Source: Clostridiales bacterium
Lineage (GTDB): Bacteria; Bacillota; Clostridia; Saccharofermentanales; Saccharofermentanaceae
DNA: 46,687 bases
NCBI GenBank assembly: GCA_017617525.1
Contig: JAFZWA010000025.1
Span: 1-46,687 of the forward strand
Direction: 5' to 3'
Made by a program: the position numbers and the translations under genes. Of the stretch, positions 16,563 through 25,649 are shown one piece after another (positions within the stretch are counted from its first letter, which is position 1; each line of letters begins with the position of its first letter). A model generated the notes under the pieces. That model was not told where the DNA came from. It searched no databases and saw only the letters and a program-made list of their open reading frames with translations.

Positions 16563-17591
16563 ATGAAGACTTGGGAAGGTTATCAGAAGGGTGTCAATCT
16601 GGGCGGCTGGCTGTCCCAGTGCGATGATACCGAAGAAACATACAGCACATTCGTTGTAGAAGAAGACATCAAGGTCATCAAGGGATGGGGCATGGATCAT
16701 GTCCGTCTTCCGTTTGACTACGAACTGATCGAAGACAATGACGGAAACCCTGTCGAAAGCGGCTACGGTCATATCCAGGACGCGATCGACTGGTGTGGCA
16801 AGTACGGTCTGAATTTGGTCTTGGACCTGCATAAGACTATGGGCTATTCCTTCGACGATGCTTTCGGCGAAAGAGGATTCTTCGACAGCGAAGCTCTTCA
16901 GGAAAGATTCTATAAGCTCTGGGAGAATGTAGCAGCGCGCTTCGGAAAATACGAAGACCGAGTCGCTTTCGAACTTCTCAACGAAGTCACCGATAAAGAC
17001 TACTGCGACCGCTGGAACAAGATCTCCTACGAGTGCATCCGCCGTATCAGGAGAATCGCTCCGACCATCAAGATCCTGGTCGGCGGTTACTGGAACAACA
17101 GCGTTGATTCCGTAAAAGATCTGGCGATGCCTTATGACGAGAATATCATTTACAACTTCCACTGCTATGAGCCCTTGATCTTTACACATCAGGGCGCACC
17201 GTGGATCCCTACGATGGATACATCTTTCCGCATCCACATCGATGCTCCGTATAAAGAAATGGATGAAGCAGGTGTGAAGAACCTGTCTCAGGTCACCACG
17301 GGCTTTGCCGGCTTCTCCGGTGATGAGCTTCTTTCCTCGGCATACTTCGAGAAGATCTTTAAAGAGGCGATCGATGTTGCCGAAGAACGCAATGTCGCTC
17401 TTTACTGTGGTGAGTACGGCGTTATCGACCGAGTTGCTCCGGAGGACGCGTTGAAGTGGTATAAGATGATCAATCAGGTCTTTAAGGCAAACGGTATCGG
17501 CCGTTCAGCTTGGAACTACAAGAAGATGGACTTCGGTATTTCCGATGAGCGCATGGACGCAGTAAGAGACGAACTCGTACAGTATCTCTGA
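16563..17591 (+). CDS. glycoside hydrolase family 5 enzyme
   Basis: The 342-residue TIM-barrel glycosidase has the GH5 hallmarks: GVNLGGWLSQC at the N terminus, HVRLPFDY, NLVLDLHK, the acid/base E141 in ELLNEVTD, and the nucleophile E284 in YCGEYGV. There is no signal peptide or binding module, so it should act in the cytoplasm on imported beta-linked oligosaccharides, for example of glucan or mannan type; the exact substrate is unknown. It is monocistronic, with its own promoter and a GAGGAGAG ribosome site. Confidence 0.85.
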   Translation: MKTWEGYQKGVNLGGWLSQCDDTEETYSTFVVEEDIKVIKGWGMDHVRLPFDYELIEDNDGNPVESGYGHIQDAIDWCGKYGLNLVLDLHKTMGYSFDDAFGERGFFDSEALQERFYKLWENVAARFGKYEDRVAFELLNEVTDKDYCDRWNKISYECIRRIRRIAPTIKILVGGYWNNSVDSVKDLAMPYDENIIYNFHCYEPLIFTHQGAPWIPTMDTSFRIHIDAPYKEMDEAGVKNLSQVTTGFAGFSGDELLSSAYFEKIFKEAIDVAEERNVALYCGEYGVIDRVAPEDALKWYKMINQVFKANGIGRSAWNYKKMDFGISDERMDAVRDELVQYL

Positions 17592-17610
17592 TGTGAAAAG
17601 GCGCGGGAGA

Positions 17611-17638
17611 TTGACAAAAAGCGCCTTCATGTTACACT
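17611..17638 (+). promoter_or_regulatory. strong promoter of a small membrane protein gene
   Basis: A consensus TTGACA (17611-17616) is followed 16 bp later by extended TGTTACACT (-10 at 17633-17638). It is the only perfect -35 I noticed in the window. Confidence 0.65.
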
Positions 17639-17701
17639 AAACAGGTCGAAAAGAACTTCCGTCGGCATATGGATCGACGGTCTACGAAAGGGGAAAGAAG
17701 A

Positions 17702-17821
17702 ATGGCAAAGAGAAAAGGCAGCCGCTACAATACAGCCGCAAGAGTCCTTGCGATCGTGCTGGCATTGATGATGCTTTCCTCGATCTTCGTTTTGGTCGCG
17801 ATCGCGCTCCGCATGAAGTAA
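17702..17821 (+). CDS. 39-residue single-pass membrane protein
   Basis: The frame encodes 39 residues. A very basic N terminus (MAKRKGSRYNTAAR) leads into one hydrophobic helix of about 21 residues (VLAIVLALMMLSSIFVLVAI) and ends in ALRMK. A purine-rich ribosome site (AAAGGGGAAAG) precedes ATG 17702 by 4-6 bases. The upstream promoter is strong and an efficient terminator follows, which supports a real, well-expressed small gene. The topology by the positive-inside rule is N-in. I do not recognise a family; a membrane-stress or regulatory microprotein is possible. Confidence 0.65.
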   Translation: MAKRKGSRYNTAARVLAIVLALMMLSSIFVLVAIALRMK

Positions 17822-17840
17822 TAATCGTAAAGTGGATAAC

Positions 17841-17880
17841 AAAAAAAGACTGTCCGGCAACGGACAGCCTTTTTTGTTTT
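17841..17880. terminator. bidirectional intrinsic terminator
   Basis: CTGTCCG (17850-17856), loop GCAA, CGGACAG (17861-17867) is flanked by an A run on the left (17841-17847) and a T run on the right (17870-17875). It can end both the small + strand gene and the - strand foldase-like gene. Confidence 0.85.
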
Positions 17881-17907
17881 GCGTTGTTTTTCTTATAGTG
17901 AGATCCG

Positions 17908-19704
17908 TTATGACGGGATATCGTCGATGTACTTTAATCCTTCCTCATGGAACGTATAGGAGTACTTTCCGATATTGCTGCTGATGAATTCCTGGTAGTT
18001 ATCCATACGGATAAAGCTGTTTACGCGGTCATACCATTCCGGATTCGGAGATGCCTCGACATAGAACAGGATCAGACAGTCATATTCTCTCTGGAGCAGG
18101 ATCTTGTCGCCGGGCTTTCTTTGCGGATCGAAGATCCATTCATCGATCTCGGCGGGATTCTGTCCCGGATACAAAGATGTCTGCTGCGCGGCTCTCATCG
18201 AACCGTCCATAAGTTCGTCCGCATAAGTGGTCTCGAGAGTGATCATGCTCGCTTCGTCCGTAATGCTGTCGAAGATCGTCTGGGAAAGAACGAGGATATC
18301 GCTTCTCGGAACGCCAGGTGTGCCGTTTTCTTCATCTTCCATATTGATGTAGAAGAAGCGGACATTTCGGAGCGGTTCTTCCTGACGTGTGCGCTCGACG
18401 AAACAGAAGACGAGAGGGAATCCGTAATCGTCCGGAATGATGACACAGTCACCCGGCTGGCGGGAAGTGTCGAACAACCAGTTCCTCCATTCGGTATCGG
18501 TCACCTCAGAGTAACGGACTTTCGCGTGGAGCGTGGAATCCGGAACCAGAAGTCTCTGCTGCATCTCGCCGGAGAAATGCTCGGCCGCGACGGACTCGAA
18601 CTTCGTCTGATCGCCGGCTGTGGCGTCGATGATCTGCTGCGCGTGAATGTTCGCTGTCTTGACGTAGCTGTCTTCACGCTGCTCGAATGTGATACGGATC
18701 ATGCGGTAAGAAACCAGGTCGTAAGAGTTTCTGGAATCCTGATATGCCTGCTCTGCCTGTTCCGGCGTCGCTTTCAGCTCCTCCAGCTTCTGATGACCGG
18801 AGTAATCCTCGGCGAAATAGACTTTCGGAAGGATGGAAAGGATCTGGCTCTTACTGACGTAAGGACCGAAAGTACCCTTGATGTATGTGTCCAGATCGAC
18901 ATGGATCGCGTCTGCTTTGGTCTTGAGCCAGTCGACATAAGCCTGCGCACGGTCTTTGTGATCCTGTGTGATGGAATAACCGTGAGCGATGGCGTCGTCA
19001 TAAAGCATATCCGTGGCCTGGATCTCTTTTGCGGTAACATCCAGGAAGTATTCGCGATAGGTGGCGAATCCGTTCTCGCCCGGTGCCTGGAGCATGGCTT
19101 CGGTGTTTTCCTTAAAGATATCTACACCGTTTTCCAGAAGCACATAGTGATACATGAAGCTGAACTCCGCGTTGGATACTTCACGGTCACCGACGGTGAG
19201 AGGACTGCTCATACGCTCGTTGAGATTGCCGAGAGAAATGACCGACCAGATCAGGATCAGAAGAGCGATTACGGCCATGATGATCAGGAACATTCTCGGC
19301 TTCCAGTTCATCTTCTTTCCGCGCTCCGTAGGCGTCGCGTCTGAAGGCTTCGTGGAGATCTCGGAGAAAAGGGGAGCGTCCGGATCGTCATTATCGATCA
19401 CGGTATGGATCTCGTGCTTTCCGAGTTCCATGGTAACCGGCTCGACCTCGACCCAAGGTTCTTCTTCGGCTTCGTCGATATTGAAAAGATCTTCCGACTC
19501 ATCGATCATGTCCGGGTCATCAAGAAGATCCGGATCATTCGCGTCGTAAAGCACTTCAGCTTCATCCTCGATCAATCCGTCCGCGACATCATCCGCGGAA
19601 GACAGATCTTCCACGTCCGGCGCTTCCTGCTCGAAAGGCACTTCCTGCATGTCGTTTCCCGGCAGACTATTTATATCTTTTTCGTTTTCACGTCTCTTTT
19701 TCAT
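17908..19704 (-). CDS. membrane-anchored SurA/PrsA-like foldase with acidic cytoplasmic domain
   Basis: The 598-residue protein starts at ATG 19704, 11 bases after AGGAG. Residues 1-135 are strongly acidic (runs such as DEAEVLYDANDPDLLDDPD) and should be cytoplasmic. One transmembrane helix spans about 136-158, and about 440 extracellular residues follow. These contain a SurA-N-like helical part (FATYREYFLDVTAKEIQATD; DHKDRAQAYVDWLK) and a degenerate parvulin-like part (FESVAAEHFSGEMQQ..., WLFDTSRQPGDCVIIPDDYGFPLVF). The same pattern repeats near the C terminus (WIFDPQRKPGDKILLQREYDCLILFYVE). A peptidyl-prolyl isomerase or chaperone role in folding secreted proteins is likely, but catalytic residues are not clearly conserved. 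It lies downstream of the YidC fusion on the same strand. Confidence 0.6.
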   Translation of the reverse strand: MKKRRENEKDINSLPGNDMQEVPFEQEAPDVEDLSSADDVADGLIEDEAEVLYDANDPDLLDDPDMIDESEDLFNIDEAEEEPWVEVEPVTMELGKHEIHTVIDNDDPDAPLFSEISTKPSDATPTERGKKMNWKPRMFLIIMAVIALLILIWSVISLGNLNERMSSPLTVGDREVSNAEFSFMYHYVLLENGVDIFKENTEAMLQAPGENGFATYREYFLDVTAKEIQATDMLYDDAIAHGYSITQDHKDRAQAYVDWLKTKADAIHVDLDTYIKGTFGPYVSKSQILSILPKVYFAEDYSGHQKLEELKATPEQAEQAYQDSRNSYDLVSYRMIRITFEQREDSYVKTANIHAQQIIDATAGDQTKFESVAAEHFSGEMQQRLLVPDSTLHAKVRYSEVTDTEWRNWLFDTSRQPGDCVIIPDDYGFPLVFCFVERTRQEEPLRNVRFFYINMEDEENGTPGVPRSDILVLSQTIFDSITDEASMITLETTYADELMDGSMRAAQQTSLYPGQNPAEIDEWIFDPQRKPGDKILLQREYDCLILFYVEASPNPEWYDRVNSFIRMDNYQEFISSNIGKYSYTFHEEGLKYIDDIPS

Positions 19705-19813
19705 AGATTCATTTGCTCCTGAGCAAGCATTAGAATTCCTCAATATTTACTCTAACATAAAAGACAGGTGAAAACTATTTCGGTAACGTTACAGAACAGC
19801 CATAAAAGCCCGC

Positions 19814-22621
19814 TTATTGAACTCCGACGGTCTCCCAGTTATCCTTATCGAAAAGATCCTGGCCGGTAAGCGAGCACCAGAGACCGGGGGCGAATGTGTT
19901 TCCTTCGTTGAGGGATGCCTCCCACTTATCCGTATAGAAGACGTACAGCTTCTCGGCGTCTTTCGGGGATGTGTCATCGAGTCTGGTTCCCGTAAAAGGA
20001 TTGACCGGCGAGTCGATGATGCCAGAGAGCGCCAGGGAAGGGGTATCCGCGTTTGTCATGAATGTGTAGTCCGTGGCAAAAGCACCGTTACTGTTAAAAT
20101 CCTTCACAAGGAGAAGCGCGTTATAGACCATGGCATCTTCCGGGTTGAAGTCGGTCTCATCGTTCCAGGTTCCTCCGAAACGCATGCTCTCGAATTGTCC
20201 GAGGCTCTGTCCGTGGTCGGAAACGATAATGATCCTCGTATTGTCGTAAAGCCCCTCTTCACGCAGATAGTCGAGCCATTTTCCGATCTGGATCATGGCG
20301 CACATGTTTGACTGGTAATGCGCCATCAGGTAGGCAGATCCCACATTGATGCTCTCTCCGTTATAGGTCAGCCGGTCCTGATGTGTAAGGTCATATTCGG
20401 TGTTGTCGATGATCAGCGCGGGCTCATATTCCGGCTCGGAAAGAAGAGCGACGTTGTGCGTCATGCTGTTAGTGAGCATGAGGAAATGGTTCGAATCGTC
20501 ATCGGTGGGATTCGTCATTTCCGGGTACGCGGTAAGTGAGTAATATGAGTCCATAAATTCCGTGTTATAGCCGGTCGACTCGCTCATGCTGCTTGTGCGC
20601 TGTACGGATGTCAGACTGTCGTTCGAGAAATAGGTGCCTTCCTGATACGCTGTGTCCTGCAGGAAAAGCGGCATCATCTTCATGAAACTGTAGCAGAAGA
20701 AGTTTCTGCGCCAGATCAGTTCTTTATCGGCGTTGTCGGTCTCAAGGTCGCGGAGCTGGCCGTGCTCGGTATTGTAAGCCTTGATCTGCGGATAGTCGTC
20801 ATAGATCGACAGGTCCGGGATATTGCTGTAACCCGCGTATGGCGGATCGCATACCGTAACATCGAAGCCGCCTTCAGAGAATACGACAGGCATGACCGTA
20901 AGCGCCTCGTTATGCTTGTCCACCATCTTTTCGTCTTTTCTTTTGTTCATCTTCGCAGGCGTATAGTCATATCCGCCGAAAAGCTCCGGCGCGCCGGCGA
21001 TCGTGTTCGCTCCCAGAGAGAGCGTGTTCGGATACCAGGTGAACCCGGAGAACTGCGTTTCAAGTTCGGGCTTTTCCTGGAAGATGTAAGGCAGATACGG
21101 GCTCAGACCTCGGTCGACCATAAGGACGACTACGTTCTGCCCGTTGCGGCTGAGCGTAAAAGAAGGCTCCTCTGTCGTCTGATGCGAAAGCACTGCCTTG
21201 ATCTGCGGGAGTGCGCGGTAGATCTTCACGCTGTTGAAAACTCCCATTCCGAGAACACTCAGAACGAGTACCGGATAGATGAAAGTGACGACTTTGCGGA
21301 ACTTCATGTAGATCTGGAAGAGAAGGACAGTTGAGACCAATACCACAATGGTGTTGATGAGAAACTCAGATGCGGGGATGCGGATCGAGAACACAGCATA
21401 GTGAAGCTCGGAAGTCAGCATTCCCAGTCCTTTTCCGAAGAGGAAGTAATCGATCGCTCCTACGATGGAGAAGATCCATACCGCACAGGAGATATTCTTT
21501 CGGATGCTTCGGCTTCCCAGATAGTAAAGGAGTCCGAGCCAGATCACGAAGAATCCGGTCGAAAGAAGGAGTGACGCGACCAGATGCCAAAGCGGAGAAC
21601 GATAGTAGGAAACAAGGACAAATTCTCCCGGAGAAGAACGTATTACTTCGGAAGGAATAAGAAGTCCCGTCAGAAGAGAAAGGAAGATCGCGCCGAAGAT
21701 AAAGCACTTATTGTGCGACTTTGCATCCTTATCTTCAGCGGCTTTTATCTTCTTTGCTCTGACGGTATTATTCGAGTGCGAACCGAGCTCTTTGTCAGGC
21801 AGCATACGGATCACGGGGATCAGAAAGATAAGCGAGAGCGCGAGCAGGATCGACCGATAGGAAGAGTCTCCGTCAAAGAGCACGAGGGCGTAGAAAAGAA
21901 TGGCTGCGGTGATCAGTGAATAAGCGATACCCGCGGCGACCTTCGGATTCGGAAGCGAGGCAATGATATTTTTGACCAGAGAGAACAGATTGTTCAGTGT
22001 CCAGTAGATGACGAGACCGCTCGGAGAATTGTAGAGCAGTACAAGGAAGATCAGCGCCATACCGTGAAGCTGCAGTCTGTCCTTCAATGACTTGCCTTTA
22101 GAATAGATCTCGCTGGAAATGACGTTGATCAAGGTCATCAGGATCGGAAGAAGGTTGATCGAATGACCGCCGACGGAAAGGAGCTTGTCCGGCGCGCCCA
22201 GGTCCGAAAAACATAAGAAACGGTAGCCGGAAAGCGGAGCCAGATTCGAAAGGAAATGATATGCGGCGATGAAGAACGGTATCTGAAGCAGGAGAGGAAG
22301 AGAACTTCGCAACGCGTAGATCGGCTTATAACCGTTCTCCCGGTAATATGCCTGGATCATCATATAGCGCTCATCGCCGTGGAAAGTCTTCTTGATGTGA
22401 GAAAGGAACGGAGCCATCTGCTTTTGGCGGTCGGCCTCTTCACGCTGGATCGAGTCCGCGCGTTTGTAAAACGGAAGAAGCAGGAGATTCACAGCCAGGC
22501 TCAGTGGGAAGATCGCCCATCCGTAACTTTTGAGAATAATAAAGGAGAAACCGTAGACCACCTCGATCACGATCTCCAGAGGGAAAATTAGCAATTGATA
22601 GAGCAATTGACCGAAAGACAT
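19814..22621 (-). CDS. YidC/Oxa1 insertase fused to an alkaline-phosphatase-superfamily (LtaS/sulfatase-like) domain
   Basis: The protein has 935 residues. Residues 1 to about 230 are a YidC/Oxa1 core. It includes SYGWAIFPLSLAVNLLLLPF, a coiled cytoplasmic hairpin with FHGDERYMMIQAYYRENG, LRSSLPLLLQIPFF with the likely groove arginine, and NSPSGLVIYWTLNNLFSLVK. About five more helices follow (230-480). The C-terminal extracellular part (about 490-935) resembles LtaS-like phosphotransferases and sulfatases. D503 (VVVLMVDRG) is a metal ligand, T540 (GANTIAGAPELFGG) the probable nucleophile, MTHN a likely histidine site, and D802/H803 (IIIVSDHGQS) metal ligands. A normal YidC ends after its core, so the fusion is notable. 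The fused enzyme may transfer phosphoglycerol or modify a polymer at the insertase. It is divergent from two YfhO genes. Confidence 0.8.
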   Translation of the reverse strand: MSFGQLLYQLLIFPLEIVIEVVYGFSFIILKSYGWAIFPLSLAVNLLLLPFYKRADSIQREEADRQKQMAPFLSHIKKTFHGDERYMMIQAYYRENGYKPIYALRSSLPLLLQIPFFIAAYHFLSNLAPLSGYRFLCFSDLGAPDKLLSVGGHSINLLPILMTLINVISSEIYSKGKSLKDRLQLHGMALIFLVLLYNSPSGLVIYWTLNNLFSLVKNIIASLPNPKVAAGIAYSLITAAILFYALVLFDGDSSYRSILLALSLIFLIPVIRMLPDKELGSHSNNTVRAKKIKAAEDKDAKSHNKCFIFGAIFLSLLTGLLIPSEVIRSSPGEFVLVSYYRSPLWHLVASLLLSTGFFVIWLGLLYYLGSRSIRKNISCAVWIFSIVGAIDYFLFGKGLGMLTSELHYAVFSIRIPASEFLINTIVVLVSTVLLFQIYMKFRKVVTFIYPVLVLSVLGMGVFNSVKIYRALPQIKAVLSHQTTEEPSFTLSRNGQNVVVLMVDRGLSPYLPYIFQEKPELETQFSGFTWYPNTLSLGANTIAGAPELFGGYDYTPAKMNKRKDEKMVDKHNEALTVMPVVFSEGGFDVTVCDPPYAGYSNIPDLSIYDDYPQIKAYNTEHGQLRDLETDNADKELIWRRNFFCYSFMKMMPLFLQDTAYQEGTYFSNDSLTSVQRTSSMSESTGYNTEFMDSYYSLTAYPEMTNPTDDDSNHFLMLTNSMTHNVALLSEPEYEPALIIDNTEYDLTHQDRLTYNGESINVGSAYLMAHYQSNMCAMIQIGKWLDYLREEGLYDNTRIIIVSDHGQSLGQFESMRFGGTWNDETDFNPEDAMVYNALLLVKDFNSNGAFATDYTFMTNADTPSLALSGIIDSPVNPFTGTRLDDTSPKDAEKLYVFYTDKWEASLNEGNTFAPGLWCSLTGQDLFDKDNWETVGVQ

Positions 22622-22679
22622 AACCCAACCTTACCTGTTTACTATCCGTTCAGGGTCGTCCCGAAACCCCGAAAAACAC

Positions 22680-22712
22680 AATCATGATATCACGATTGCA
22701 TGGCTTTCTCAA
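22680..22712 (-). promoter_or_regulatory. promoter of the YidC fusion with overlapping palindrome
   Basis: On the - strand, TTGAGA (22707-22712) and TATCAT (22684-22689, with extended TGA) are 17 bp apart. The -10 sits inside a near-perfect 18-bp palindrome, AATCATGATATCACGATT (22680-22697), a candidate operator. Confidence 0.65.
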
Positions 22713-22748
22713 TGAACGCCAGGCTCCCGTGCGTATTCGTTTCCTATG

Positions 22749-22757
22749 TGGTACAAT
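22749..22757 (+). promoter_or_regulatory. promoter of the YfhO operon (extended -10)
   Basis: TGGTACAAT lies 57 bases before the YfhO start codon. The in-frame ATG at 22746 falls within this element, so it cannot be the translation start. Confidence 0.5.
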
Positions 22758-22814
22758 GGTGCTTGCGGAATTTTTATTCCTATATTTATATATCAGGAGT
22801 TTGGGACAAAAGAC

Positions 22815-25649
22815 ATGCGACCTTCAAACAAACGCTTCATGCGTAAGTTATCGGAACGTCAGTTTCACATATATTCATTCTTCATCCCGGTATTCATCAT
22901 GACCGCGATCTTCGCGATCCTGCAGGTACACCCTTTCGGTTCCGGCGAGAACATGATCCTGACGGTCGACTGCTATCACCAGTATGCCCCGTTTCTGATG
23001 GAACTTCGTAACAAGATCCTTCACGGGGACAGTCTGTTCTTTTCCTGGAACGTCGGTATGGGAACAAACTTCTGGGCCGTCTTTGCCAACTACAGCGCGA
23101 GCCCTCTGAATCTTCTTGCCGTCTTTTTTCCTGCGAAATATATCGGCGACTGTGTCGCTTTACTGGCGATTATCCGCTGCGGTCTTACCGGTCTTTTCAT
23201 GTCCTTCCTTCTTACGAAACTCGATAAGAACAGAAAAGATCTTCTTCTGACCGCGTTTTCTTCTTTCTACGCCCTCTGCGGTTGGACGATCTCCTATTTC
23301 TGGAACATCATGTGGCACGATGCCGTAGTGCTCCTTCCGCTGATCGTGCTCGGCCTGATCAAGCTCATGAAAGAGAAGAAGCCGCTTCTTTACTGCCTCT
23401 CTCTTGCAATCTGTCTGATCTCCAATTTCTACTCCGGCTATTTCGTATGCCTGTTCCTGATCTTCTACGCGCCGATCCTTTATGTGTCCATCACGGAAAA
23501 GATCACGCTTAAGAATTTCTGGTCCGCGGTCTGGCGCTTCGGCGCGTATTCCCTGATCGCGGGCGGCCTGTCGGCATTCCTTACGCTGTCGACTTATATC
23601 ACGCTTCAAAAGTCTTCCGCTACCGGCGGCACTTTCCCGAAACAGTTCTCGGTCACGAATGATCTTTTCGATTTCATCAGCCGCTTCCTCGTCGCGCCGA
23701 ACCCGAACATCCGTGACGGTATGGCCAACGTATACAGCGGCATTTTCGTCGCGATGCTGATCCCGCTGTTCTTCCTTTGCAAGAAGATCCGTCTGAGAGA
23801 GCGAATCGCATACGGCGTCGGACTTGCGATCATGTACGTAAGCCTCAGCAGCCGTATGATGACATACATCTGGCACGGCTTCCATTTCCCGAACCAGATC
23901 CCGTACCGTCAGGCGTTCCTTATCTCCTTCATGATCGTGATCATGGGTTATAAGACGCTTCGTAATCTCGGTACTTTTACGAAAAAAGAACTTATTGCTC
24001 CGTGCCTTTGCATGATCGCCTATCTGATCCTCTACGAAAAGGTCGGAGAAGGACAGGAAGGATATCTCGCGATCTGTATCTCATTTGTATTCCTGATCCT
24101 CTACACCGCGATCATGCGTGTGATCGGTGAGAGAAAGAAGAGCGCGATGTTCCAGCAGATCCTTCTGTTCTGCGTCCTTTGCGCGGAACTGGTCGCTTCG
24201 ACATTCGCTACCGTAAGCCTCGTTGCCGCGCACGAGAGCTTTACCGGATGGGATTTCTACGGCTCCCACTACGACGACATCCAGACACTTAAGGACGAGT
24301 CCGAACTTAAAAACGAGTATGGCTTTGAGCGTTCGGAGATCTATCCGGCCTATATCTGTAACGAGCCCGCTCTTTACAACATGAAGGGCATCTCGATCTT
24401 TACGTCTACGGCCAGAGAGAGCTTCGTCAAATTCATCAAGAACCTCGGATTCCACAACAACGGTATCAATAGCATGCGTAACTTCGGTATGACGCAGGTC
24501 ACGGGTACATTGTTCGGTGTAAGGAATATGTTTGATCTCTACGCGAGCTCTCCGATCCCGAACGGTTTCGAGGAAGTCGAAAATGATCTGGGCATCCGCC
24601 ACTTCGTCAACAAGGACTCTCTGTCTCTCGGCTACATGGTCGACGAGGCGATCCTGGAGTATACGATGAACCAGACATCCGTTCCGTTCCTTTCCATCAA
24701 CGCTTTTGTGAAGAGCATGGGTATCGAAAAAGATATCTATGAGCCGATCGAACTGAATTTCGATATGACGGAAGGCGTAAAGGAAGGCGGCGGTGTTCCG
24801 AGAACCGGTTATAAGTACTCTTTCGAGAACAAGAGCGCGGCGACGATCGTGTTTACTCCTGATACTGAGGCCGTAAATGACGGCGACCATCTGTATCTGT
24901 ACCTCGTATCGGCAGATGCCGCGAAGGTCACGATCTCCGATCAGCAGACGGTTCCTTTCGAAACAAAAGAAACAAAGATCAACGCGAAGACATACCAGAT
25001 CGTTGATCTCGGATATTACGAAGAAAGCTTCTCCAAGGTCATCACTTTGGACTTTAACGATGATGACCTCAACGGCAATCTCTGGGTACAGTGCGTACGC
25101 CAGGAAGAGTCGGCATATCAGGAGATGCTCGAAAAGCTCAGTGATGAGCAGCTGTTCGTCAATTCTTATGACTCGACGCACGTCGAGGGTACGATCACGG
25201 CAAAAGAAGACGGCGCTCTCTTCCTGACGATCCCTTATGACGAGAGCTGGGTCGCTACCGTAGACGGTGTCGAGGCCGAGATCCTGCCTGTCGATGACGC
25301 GTTCATGGCGATCCGTGTTTCCGCAGGTCAGCACTCCATCAAGCTGGAGTACTTCCCGGCGAAGTTCGGAATGTGCGTAAAGATCTCCGTTGCGTCGCTT
25401 ATCGTTCTGATCGTCTTTACGATCATCCGCCGCATCATGGAATCGCTCGCGATCAAAAAACGTCTCGAGGAGTCCGAAGATTCCGAGTTCGATGTAGACG
25501 AGGAGGAAGAGAATTCCGAATCCGTTGAAGATAACGCAAATGAACCGAATTCCGAAGTCGAAAAGGATCCACAGGAACAATCGACAGAAGAAGGTTCGGA
25601 ATCTGAAACCGAAGAAGCCGGCAAGCCGGAAGAAGCGGAGGAATCATGA
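22815..25649 (+). CDS. YfhO-family membrane glycosyltransferase (1)
   Basis: The 944-residue protein has a polytopic N-terminal half of about 12 helices, typical of GT-C/YfhO proteins that glycosylate lipoteichoic acid or related surface polymers with undecaprenyl-linked sugars. The first outer loop reads LTVDCYHQYAPF then GDSLFFSWNVGMGTNFWA, and keeps the aspartate expected at the GT-C catalytic site. An extracellular beta-rich domain precedes the last helix (about 860-885). The cytoplasmic tail of about 65 residues is strongly acidic (EEEENSESVEDNANEPNSE). Start: ATG 22815; AGGAG is 15 bases upstream, rather far, but no better codon exists after the promoter. It overlaps the next gene by 4 bp. 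Confidence 0.8.
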   Translation: MRPSNKRFMRKLSERQFHIYSFFIPVFIMTAIFAILQVHPFGSGENMILTVDCYHQYAPFLMELRNKILHGDSLFFSWNVGMGTNFWAVFANYSASPLNLLAVFFPAKYIGDCVALLAIIRCGLTGLFMSFLLTKLDKNRKDLLLTAFSSFYALCGWTISYFWNIMWHDAVVLLPLIVLGLIKLMKEKKPLLYCLSLAICLISNFYSGYFVCLFLIFYAPILYVSITEKITLKNFWSAVWRFGAYSLIAGGLSAFLTLSTYITLQKSSATGGTFPKQFSVTNDLFDFISRFLVAPNPNIRDGMANVYSGIFVAMLIPLFFLCKKIRLRERIAYGVGLAIMYVSLSSRMMTYIWHGFHFPNQIPYRQAFLISFMIVIMGYKTLRNLGTFTKKELIAPCLCMIAYLILYEKVGEGQEGYLAICISFVFLILYTAIMRVIGERKKSAMFQQILLFCVLCAELVASTFATVSLVAAHESFTGWDFYGSHYDDIQTLKDESELKNEYGFERSEIYPAYICNEPALYNMKGISIFTSTARESFVKFIKNLGFHNNGINSMRNFGMTQVTGTLFGVRNMFDLYASSPIPNGFEEVENDLGIRHFVNKDSLSLGYMVDEAILEYTMNQTSVPFLSINAFVKSMGIEKDIYEPIELNFDMTEGVKEGGGVPRTGYKYSFENKSAATIVFTPDTEAVNDGDHLYLYLVSADAAKVTISDQQTVPFETKETKINAKTYQIVDLGYYEESFSKVITLDFNDDDLNGNLWVQCVRQEESAYQEMLEKLSDEQLFVNSYDSTHVEGTITAKEDGALFLTIPYDESWVATVDGVEAEILPVDDAFMAIRVSAGQHSIKLEYFPAKFGMCVKISVASLIVLIVFTIIRRIMESLAIKKRLEESEDSEFDVDEEEENSESVEDNANEPNSEVEKDPQEQSTEEGSESETEEAGKPEEAEES

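Noticed and set aside
17947-19344. 465-codon open frame on the + strand
   Set aside because: It lies wholly antisense to the foldase-like gene, has no ribosome site, and its translation shows no recognisable motif. The - strand frame has a membrane helix, a ribosome site and a plausible fold.
22746-22814. Upstream ATG as start of the first YfhO protein
   Set aside because: The ATG lies within the extended -10 promoter element, so it would not be transcribed.
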